DNA of 9,106 nucleotides from JANMDR01 sp031376425 (lineage in GTDB: Bacteria; Pseudomonadota; Gammaproteobacteria; Burkholderiales; Usitatibacteraceae): positions 1 through 9,106 of the forward strand of contig JANMDR010000012.1 of assembly GCA_031376425.1 (NCBI GenBank), written 5' to 3'. Each line of letters opens with the position of its first letter. Position 1 is the stretch's first letter. A program made the position numbers and the translations under genes. Below, piece by piece: positions 1 to 4,910 of this stretch. The notes below the pieces were generated by a model. That model made no database searches. It saw only the letters and a program-made list of their open reading frames with translations, and was not told where the DNA came from.

Positions 1-1881
1 GACTGGAACATTGTCGCCGACGCACACAACAGCGCCCCCCGCTCCACCAACTACGCCTACGATGCGCTCAATCGCCTACAAATCGTAACCGACTCGAACG
101 GCAACACTACCACTTACCGATACCACCCAAACAGCAACAACCGTAGCATAGTCACCCACCCCAACGGCCTACAAACCAGCTATACCTATGATGCCCTTGA
201 CCGCTTAACAAAAATCCAAGTAAGACGCCTAAGCGACAACGTAGTCATCCAAACCATTGACTACGGCACCATCAATCCTAATGGGCAGAAGGCTAAACAA
301 CAAATAAGCTACCCGACGCTCGCGCCAAGTGAGTCTTCCTACGCTAATAGCAACGTCAGCTATGAATACGACAACCTTAATCGCTTAAAACAAAGCCTAG
401 AAATTGGTGCCAGCAGCATCAACACCAGCGCCATTTACAACTACGATGAGGTAGGCAACCTCAACACCGGCATCGTCAATGCCAATGGCGTCTACACCAA
501 CACTAACGGCACCTTAGGCCCCATCAATACCCAATACGACAAGCTAGACCGCGTAGGCGAAGCCACCATCAACGGCAACATCGAAACCTATCGCTACGAC
601 CTTGCTGGCAACCTCATCCACAAAGGCAATAATCAGCAACACCGCTTCGATACCCTAAACCGCCTCACTGACACCCGCACCTTCACCCCCCCAACAGCAG
701 CAGGCAGCTACACCGGCACAACCGCACGCATCAGCTATACCTATGATGCTGACGGCCACCGCATTAGCCGCGCTAAAACAAGTGTGGGCACCATCGCCAT
801 CATCGCCGCCCCGCAAGCTGCCGCGCCGCATGACATCACCCACTACACAATCGACAAAACCGTAGACTATGCTCAAGTAACGGAAGAACGCGACGGCAAC
901 GGCACCCTAATCGTCGCCTATGTGCTATCCCCCTACGGTGAACGCATCGGCGAAGAACGCAATATGGCGCATAGCCAGAATGGCGGCAACAATACTGGTT
1001 TTAACCTGCAAAGCTATACCTACCATACTGACCATCTAGGAAGCACTAGAATGGTTACAGACAGTAGCGGCGCAATCGTAAGCACATGGCGCTACACCGA
1101 CTACGGCCAAGTAATCTACAAAACCGGCACCCACCCCACTAACTACCTATTCACAGGGGAACATCAAGATGCGGATAATGGGCTGATTTATTTACGGGCG
1201 CGGTATTACAACCCTGGGATGGCTAGATTTATTAGTGCCGATTCGTATGAAGGTGACCTAGATGAACCGTCATCATTGAATCGCTATAGCTATGCGGCAA
1301 ACGACCCTATAAATAAAACCGATCCAAGTGGTGAAACTAATCTTAGTGAACAAGGCGCGGTGGCTAATACGAATGGCACGCTTGGTTCGCTGGCGCAACC
1401 GTCGGTGAATTTATATATTCGTAAATTTTTAGTTGGTGACCCCAAGCGAGGCGAGTTTGGTCTTATCGGCGATTTAGTATTAGATGCTTGTTTGGGCGCT
1501 GTTGATAATATAGTGAATGACAAAAACTATAAAACTGCGAATAAACAGAAAAAGGGCACGGCTGCGCATACGCTACTACAGGCAGAAGTTAAGGCGCTGA
1601 ATGCGTGGCTGGCGCGTGGTTCCATCACGCGTAAAGTAGAACTTGAAGCTGAGGTTTCGATGGATAACAATAAGCAACCAACTAAGTATGGTGCTAAAGG
1701 CTCTTTACGCATTGATATTGTGGTGAAGTATGACGGTAAACCATTTGTACTACTAGATTTAAAAACAGGAGCAAATGTGCAGCAAGGGTTTGGGACTGAC
1801 GGCTTTAGCCGTTCAAAACGTGCCCAATATACGCGTAGATTTAAAGCGCGTGTTTATACTATTGGCGTAGCAATTCCATAA
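1..1881 (+). CDS. Rhs/YD-repeat polymorphic toxin, C-terminal part (5' end outside window)
   Basis: The frame is open from base 1 to TAA at 1879-1881 (626 residues visible), so the N-terminus and any delivery domain lie upstream. YD/RHS repeats fill residues ~18-260 (for example YAYDALNRL, YTYDALDRL, YEYDNLNRL, YRYDLAGNL, YTYDADGHR). These repeats form the beta-cage shell in Rhs proteins. The conserved core end follows at 397-414 (YLRARYYNPGMARFISAD) and 427-444 (NRYSYAANDP...DPSG), the usual boundary after which the variable toxin starts. Residues 445-626 are the toxin domain, described separately. The role is inferred from the family: contact- or secretion-dependent killing of competing bacteria. 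A GTG at 784 could be read as a start but is internal, because repeats continue upstream without a stop. Codon use is rich in C-ending codons up to about base 1150 and then becomes AT-rich. Confidence 0.93.
   Translation, partial: DWNIVADAHNSAPRSTNYAYDALNRLQIVTDSNGNTTTYRYHPNSNNRSIVTHPNGLQTSYTYDALDRLTKIQVRRLSDNVVIQTIDYGTINPNGQKAKQQISYPTLAPSESSYANSNVSYEYDNLNRLKQSLEIGASSINTSAIYNYDEVGNLNTGIVNANGVYTNTNGTLGPINTQYDKLDRVGEATINGNIETYRYDLAGNLIHKGNNQQHRFDTLNRLTDTRTFTPPTAAGSYTGTTARISYTYDADGHRISRAKTSVGTIAIIAAPQAAAPHDITHYTIDKTVDYAQVTEERDGNGTLIVAYVLSPYGERIGEERNMAHSQNGGNNTGFNLQSYTYHTDHLGSTRMVTDSSGAIVSTWRYTDYGQVIYKTGTHPTNYLFTGEHQDADNGLIYLRARYYNPGMARFISADSYEGDLDEPSSLNRYSYAANDPINKTDPSGETNLSEQGAVANTNGTLGSLAQPSVNLYIRKFLVGDPKRGEFGLIGDLVLDACLGAVDNIVNDKNYKTANKQKKGTAAHTLLQAEVKALNAWLARGSITRKVELEAEVSMDNNKQPTKYGAKGSLRIDIVVKYDGKPFVLLDLKTGANVQQGFGTDGFSRSKRAQYTRRFKARVYTIGVAIP
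1333..1881 (+). other. Rhs C-terminal toxin domain, PD-(D/E)xK nuclease-like
   Basis: This is the variable tail after the DPSG junction (residues 445-626 of the visible protein). It has the order of elements expected in a restriction-endonuclease fold: a helix with an acidic residue (GTAAHTLLQAEVKAL, E529), a strand with a lone Asp (GSLRIDIVV, D572), a turn, then a strand with DxK (FVLLDLKTG, D586 and K588), and a basic, Gln-containing final helix (RAQYTRRFKAR, 607-617). In this fold the acidic residues bind metal and the Lys is catalytic, so DNA cleavage in the target cell is the inferred activity. Hand motif matching supports the fold but does not assign a named Tox-REase subfamily. The domain is more AT-rich than the repeat shell (19 G/C of 60 at 1501-1560 against 38 of 60 at 1-60), as is usual for exchangeable toxin tips. 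Confidence 0.72.
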
Positions 1882-1894
1882 GGAGTTTTATTGT
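1831..1894 (+). repeat. Direct repeat copy 1: toxin 3' end plus RBS
   Basis: The last 16 codons of the intact toxin gene, its stop and the immunity-gene RBS up to the base before ATG 1895. It matches 2451-2514 at 61 of 64 positions by hand alignment, at a constant offset of 620 bases. Confidence 0.93.
1882..1885 (+). promoter_or_regulatory. Ribosome-binding site of the immunity gene
   Basis: GGAG directly follows the toxin stop codon (TAA 1879-1881) and sits 9 bases before the ATG at 1895. The close spacing suggests translational coupling of toxin and immunity gene. Confidence 0.7.
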
Positions 1895-2419
1895 ATGACA
1901 ACACTAACTGAGCTAGATAAGTATGCCAAAGAGGGGTTTCATAATCAAATGCGTAGACGCGGATTTGCCGTCGAAAAGCAACTATATTATTGGCGTAAAC
2001 GAGGACAGTTTTTTGATGTTTTTTGGTCGGAAATTCTTTCGAGCCGTGGATCATGGCGCATTCACATAACTATATTTACCCCATGGGCATATGAAAATGG
2101 CGAATTTGAAACTTTCCCGCTATGGACTAGATTTATCGGCGGAACTTTATCCAGTAGATTTCCAGAGCAGTTAGCAAACGGATATTTATTTGATGTTGCG
2201 ACGAAGCCGGAGATTGACGCATCATTTAATGAAGTTCTCAAGCTCGTCGATACTGTTGCTGTGCCGTGGTTTAACTCGGTAGATTCATACGAGACTTACG
2301 TTAGTTATATTCACCGTGGTGGATTTGATCCGGTTTGGCAGTTTCGCGAACAAGTGAAACGAGGAGTTCTGTTAGGCTTTGAAAAAGAACCTACCTTTTT
2401 TAGTGATAAGTATAAGTGA
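1895..2419 (+). CDS. Probable cognate immunity protein, DUF4304-like
   Basis: This 174-residue protein starts at ATG 1895, 13 bases after the toxin stop, with GGAG at a good distance. That position is where the immunity gene of an Rhs toxin is normally found. The protein has no signal peptide or membrane segment, so it should be cytoplasmic. The pattern recalls DUF4304 proteins: an N-terminal helix then GF (residues ~8-24), an aromatic/basic strand pair (YYWRKRGQFFDVFW), an IHITIF strand, a WTRFIGG motif in the middle, and a C-terminal helix ending PWFNSVDSYETYV. DUF4304 members often sit next to toxins, so binding and blocking the nuclease domain is inferred. The family match is by eye and moderate. 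The immunity role rests mainly on position. Codon use is AT-rich like the toxin tip. Confidence 0.68.
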   Translation: MTTLTELDKYAKEGFHNQMRRRGFAVEKQLYYWRKRGQFFDVFWSEILSSRGSWRIHITIFTPWAYENGEFETFPLWTRFIGGTLSSRFPEQLANGYLFDVATKPEIDASFNEVLKLVDTVAVPWFNSVDSYETYVSYIHRGGFDPVWQFREQVKRGVLLGFEKEPTFFSDKYK

Positions 2420-2420
2420 T

Positions 2421-2501
2421 GCATTGTCTACGGGAATACAGGTACGCCCTACGCGCAGACTTAAAGCGCGTGTTTATACTATTGGCGTAGCAATTCCATA
2501 A
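2421..2501 (+). pseudogene. Relic of a displaced Rhs toxin (nuclease-type tail)
   Basis: In the frame fixed by the repeat, these bases encode ALSTGIQVRPTRRLKARVYT followed by IGVAIP and a TAA at 2499-2501. The last 16 residues match the intact toxin's C-terminus apart from F to L, but the residues before them differ. The relic therefore seems to come from a related toxin rather than from a simple duplication. It begins right after the immunity-gene stop (2417-2419) and has no start of its own. Its own immunity gene is missing, since the sequence changes at 2515, where that gene's ATG would be. Confidence 0.75.
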
Positions 2502-2514
2502 GGAGCTTTATTGT
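2451..2514 (+). repeat. Direct repeat copy 2: orphan toxin 3' end
   Basis: Second copy of the 1831-1894 segment with three substitutions (T to C at 2456, 2460 and 2506). In the toxin frame one change is synonymous, one is Phe to Leu, and one lies after the stop. Identity ends exactly where the ATG of the immunity gene would be; TTTT follows instead. Confidence 0.93.
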
Positions 2515-2608
2515 TTTTGTAGAGGCTCAAATTTACGCGCGTGCCGTACAATTGAATGGCGCAAACTTGTCTACTGCCGATTTGGCGCATTTTGTTCCAG
2601 GACTTTAA
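2513..2608 (+). pseudogene. Relic of a second, unrelated toxin (3' tail only)
   Basis: A 31-codon open stretch ends at TAA 2606-2608, three bases before the GTG of the next gene. It encodes VFVEAQIYARAVQLNGANLS followed by TADLAHFVPGL. It is in a different frame from the preceding relic and shares nothing with the nuclease tail. Its final residues (ADLAHFVPGL) resemble those of the short relic before the paralogous gene downstream (CNIAMLVSGL). That marks it as the C-terminus of the toxin once paired with the 332-residue gene family. The toxin class cannot be told from so short a piece. Confidence 0.62.
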
Positions 2609-2628
2609 ATAGTGAATATTTGGCATGT
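2592..2628 (+). repeat. Toxin-tail/RBS/start repeat, copy A
   Basis: TTGTTCCAGGACTTTAAATA followed by the GTG start and first codons. It matches 3635-3673 at 18 of 20 bases before the start codon and 15 of 17 after it, with a 2-base insertion in the other copy. It contains AGGA (2599-2602), 9 bases from GTG 2612. Confidence 0.85.
2599..2602 (+). promoter_or_regulatory. Ribosome-binding site deciding the GTG start at 2612
   Basis: AGGA lies inside the last codons of the toxin relic, 9 bases before GTG 2612. It supports this GTG as the true start, which also aligns with the ATG of the downstream paralogue. Confidence 0.65.
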
Positions 2629-3610
2629 ATGTGACCTAAAATATTTTGATAAGTTAGATCCTCGAAATCCGAGTGGTGATAGATGTCATCCTTGGCCACC
2701 ATGGTTAGTGGAAAAGTATGCAAAGTATCGCGCGGGACCTGCTAATCCTGAACTGTTTTTTACGTCAGGCAGCTCGGACGAACAAGCGTTTTTGGCTGAT
2801 ACGAATGATAACCAGATTCCTTTTTCGATGAAAAGATTCGGAAAATGGGATGCGAAAAATATTGATAAATTTCGCTTTTATCACGGTACTGATCCACGTG
2901 GTGATTCACCAATTTTTATGGAGGTGAGTGAAGTTTTTGAAAATCAACTGGCATGCGATTGGCCTTTGTCTGTTGAAAATCTTCAAAGACCAAATGGTTG
3001 TGGTGACGGAAAAAAGCAAATCCGAAAGCTGATAGAACCCAAAAATGGGAAATTTCCAAAGTACGCTATTTTTAATTTGTGCTTATTTGTTCGCGCCATG
3101 CAATTTCAAACTCGATTTGTAGTTAGTCGTGATTTTCGAGATACGTTAATTAAAAATAAAATTTCTGGCATTGAATTTGTGCCGATTCTTAAAAGAGGTA
3201 TTGCTTGGACCGAAACCGAAATGCAATATAGTTTTTTAAATGATCGTATATTAGAAAATTGTGAATATTTTCAGTTAATCATTACGGGTCGTACCGCGCC
3301 AGTTCGTCTAAAGACTCACTCTAAAGAGTTGGAAATCTGTAGTGTTTGCCGTAGCGCTAAAAGCGAATCTAGTGAAGAGTTGGTTTCTAGGGAAGTTTTG
3401 CCTGCAGATTTTTTAAATCCAATTGATTTTCAGGGTGAGCATTATTTGGTCACTAGCGACGGAGTGGTAGAGAGATTTTGGTACAGTTGGAAATACTATA
3501 TTTCTGCACGCGTTGTGCGCTTGATCATGACAGAAAGTAGTTTGGCACTAAGATCGTATCCTGGAAAATATGGAAAATTTTTGCCTGTATTAATAGAAGG
3601 CGAGTTCTGA
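2612..3610 (+). CDS. Orphan immunity-type protein, 332 aa, copy 1
   Basis: Starts at GTG 2612 (AGGA 9 bases upstream, N-terminus MNIWHV matching the paralogue) and ends at TGA 3608-3610. No signal peptide or membrane span is seen, so the protein is probably cytoplasmic. Visible landmarks are WLVxKY at 31-36, FRFYHG at 87-92, CGDGKKQIRKL at 130-140, SRDFRDTLIKNKISGI at 172-187, a CxxC (CSVC, 243-246) after TAPV...HSKEL, DFQG at 272-275 and YYISARVV at 295-302. The CxxC, and the SRxFRDxL...SGIxxxPIL and ISARVV stretches, are reminiscent of CxxC-type and DUF1629-like immunity proteins, but only loosely; I do not assign a family. Its place directly behind a toxin tail, with the RBS inside that tail, is the main reason to call it an orphan immunity gene. 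It is AT-rich (21 G/C of 60 at 3061-3120). Confidence 0.65.
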   Translation: MNIWHVCDLKYFDKLDPRNPSGDRCHPWPPWLVEKYAKYRAGPANPELFFTSGSSDEQAFLADTNDNQIPFSMKRFGKWDAKNIDKFRFYHGTDPRGDSPIFMEVSEVFENQLACDWPLSVENLQRPNGCGDGKKQIRKLIEPKNGKFPKYAIFNLCLFVRAMQFQTRFVVSRDFRDTLIKNKISGIEFVPILKRGIAWTETEMQYSFLNDRILENCEYFQLIITGRTAPVRLKTHSKELEICSVCRSAKSESSEELVSREVLPADFLNPIDFQGEHYLVTSDGVVERFWYSWKYYISARVVRLIMTESSLALRSYPGKYGKFLPVLIEGEF

Positions 3611-3618
3611 TTGAAAAC

Positions 3619-3651
3619 TGTAATATCGCCATGCTTGTTTCAGGACTCTAA
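3619..3651 (+). pseudogene. Third toxin-tail relic (last ~10 codons)
   Basis: Codons for CNIAMLVSGL and TAA (3649-3651) lie in the 46-base gap between the two paralogous genes. They correspond residue for residue to the end of the longer relic before copy 1 (ADLAHFVPGL). Only this tail, carrying AGGA, survives; the residues further upstream do not match. Confidence 0.55.
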
Positions 3652-3673
3652 ATAAAATGAAAATTTGGCATGT
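3635..3673 (+). repeat. Toxin-tail/RBS/start repeat, copy B
   Basis: Counterpart of 2592-2628. Contains AGGA at 3642-3645, 11 bases before ATG 3657, and the first codons MKIWHV. Confidence 0.85.
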
Positions 3674-4655
3674 TTATAGTCTTAAACGCACTGTGGACTC
3701 TTTCAATCCAACACTTGGCGGCGACAGTTTTATTTTCTGGCCAGAATGGCTGGTTACCAAATACCTAGCTTTCCGCGCGGGTAAAATCCGTACTGAATTG
3801 CTTTTCATACCTGATAGTGTGGACGAGCGTGCTTTTCTATGTGACGCAAATTCGATCAACTTACAATATGAATTTCAAAAAATTGGTAAATGGGAATTAA
3901 AGTTAGTTAGCAATTTTCGATTTTATTATGGCTCCAGTGTTCGCGCTTACTCACCACTTTTTAAAGATGTGGGTAATTTATTTGAAAAACAGCTAGAGTG
4001 CGACCGGCCTATGCCAACGGAGGGCACGGAAAATACTGTTGTTTGTGGCGATGGTAAACGCCAACTAAGGAAACTAGTTACACCGAAAAAAAACCGATTT
4101 CCGAAGGATGATGTTTTTAACCTAAGTTTGCTGGTTCGCGAAATGCAGTTTCAAATTAAGTATGCGATTAGTCGAAGATTTAGAGATGTCTTAATCGCAA
4201 ATAATATAAGTGGAATCAAACTAACGCCGATTCTAAATGGCGATCTATCTTGGTCAGAAACTGAAATGCAGTTTGAATATAGCGATGAGCGAGTTTTGGA
4301 AGCATCCCAATACTTCCAATTGAGTATCACTGGTGAAACCGCACCAGTTCAAACCTCAATTCACTCTAAAGAGCTTAAGTTATGTAGCGTATGTAATCTA
4401 GCTGATACGTGGGATCAATACAAATCATTGGCACCTAGCATTCAGCCAGCAAATTTTTTAAATCAACTTGATTTTCAAGCTGAAAGACTACTATGCACAA
4501 CCGATGGCAAAATTGCTAGTTTTTGGCATAGCCCTACTTATTACATTTCAGCTAAAGTAGTTCAAATAATTATTGATGAAAAAATTACCGGTTTTTCTTC
4601 AGCAGGGGAGCGGTACGGCAAATTTCTACCAGTGCTAATTGAAGGTGAGTTTTAG
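3657..4655 (+). CDS. Orphan immunity-type protein, 332 aa, copy 2
   Basis: This paralogue of the preceding gene also has 332 residues and aligns without a gap; I count 160 identical residues (48%). Start ATG 3657 follows AGGA at 3642-3645; stop TAG at 4653-4655. Conserved blocks are MxIWHV at the start, CGDGKRQLRKL (130-140), ISRRFRDVLI (171-180), ETEMQ (201-205), the CSVC pair (243-246), YYISAK (295-300) and an identical C-terminus GKFLPVLIEGEF. Residues ~11-20 and 251-260 differ completely, so those segments could hold the toxin-specific surface if these are immunity proteins, which is an inference. The unbroken frame at this level of divergence suggests both copies are kept by selection. 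Nothing downstream on this strand belongs to the locus. Confidence 0.65.
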   Translation: MKIWHVYSLKRTVDSFNPTLGGDSFIFWPEWLVTKYLAFRAGKIRTELLFIPDSVDERAFLCDANSINLQYEFQKIGKWELKLVSNFRFYYGSSVRAYSPLFKDVGNLFEKQLECDRPMPTEGTENTVVCGDGKRQLRKLVTPKKNRFPKDDVFNLSLLVREMQFQIKYAISRRFRDVLIANNISGIKLTPILNGDLSWSETEMQFEYSDERVLEASQYFQLSITGETAPVQTSIHSKELKLCSVCNLADTWDQYKSLAPSIQPANFLNQLDFQAERLLCTTDGKIASFWHSPTYYISAKVVQIIIDEKITGFSSAGERYGKFLPVLIEGEF

Positions 4656-4902
4656 CAATATGAGCATCACAGCCCCCGCTTGGTATGGATACGTCCACTT
4701 CATTGCGGATATTTGCGGTTTCACCACTCAACGCTTCTCGCAGCCAAGCCACAAGTGGAGAAACACTCTTAAACGTTGCTGCGATCTCAGGTGCTAATTG
4801 CGCAGGTTCTAAGGTTATATTTTTATCTAGTGGAATTTCTAGGAAGCTTACAAAGTGGCGCGAGTTTAACGTATGCACACCTCGCCTTGCTTGTTCCGGC
4901 AT
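4585..4902 (-). CDS. Weak hypothetical ORF, possibly a gene remnant
   Basis: This 105-codon frame starts at ATG 4902, 8 bases after the amylase stop, and runs on into the 3' end of the opposite-strand immunity-type gene. The part outside that overlap (about 80 residues) has a plausible soluble-protein composition, for example SRHFVSFLEIPLD and LAPEIAATFKSVSPLVAWLR. The overlapping tail (ALVEICRTAPLLKKNR) is probably just antisense of the + gene. No ribosome-binding site is visible before the ATG. It could be a remnant of a gene once downstream of the amylase and cut off when the toxin/immunity array was inserted or rearranged, or it could be chance. I do not recognise the family. Confidence 0.22.
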   Translation of the reverse strand: MPEQARRGVHTLNSRHFVSFLEIPLDKNITLEPAQLAPEIAATFKSVSPLVAWLREALSGETANIRNEVDVSIPSGGCDAHIAKTHLQLALVEICRTAPLLKKNR

Positions 4903-4910
4903 TAACTACA
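4656..4910. other. Intergenic gap between convergent genes
   Basis: It separates the end of the toxin/immunity array (+) from the end of the amylase gene (-). I see no convincing hairpin-plus-U-run terminator, RNA gene or insertion-sequence end. A plus-strand ORF and a minus-strand ORF overlap here. Only the minus-strand one has plausible protein character, and it is listed separately at low confidence. Confidence 0.5.

Noticed and set aside
655..876. Minus-strand ORF rich in Gly, Ala and Cys
   Set aside because: Antisense shadow of C-rich Rhs repeats; low-complexity composition and no RBS.
784..1881. Separate gene starting at GTG 784
   Set aside because: The same frame is open from base 1 with continuous YD repeats, so the GTG is internal to the Rhs gene.
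1831..2514. CRISPR or insertion-sequence terminal repeat
   Set aside because: Only two direct copies, coding in content, and no transposase or regular spacing; it is duplicated toxin sequence.
2420..2611. Promoter or attenuator region between genes
   Set aside because: The stretch is explained as two toxin 3' tails; no convincing -35/-10 pair or leader structure was found.
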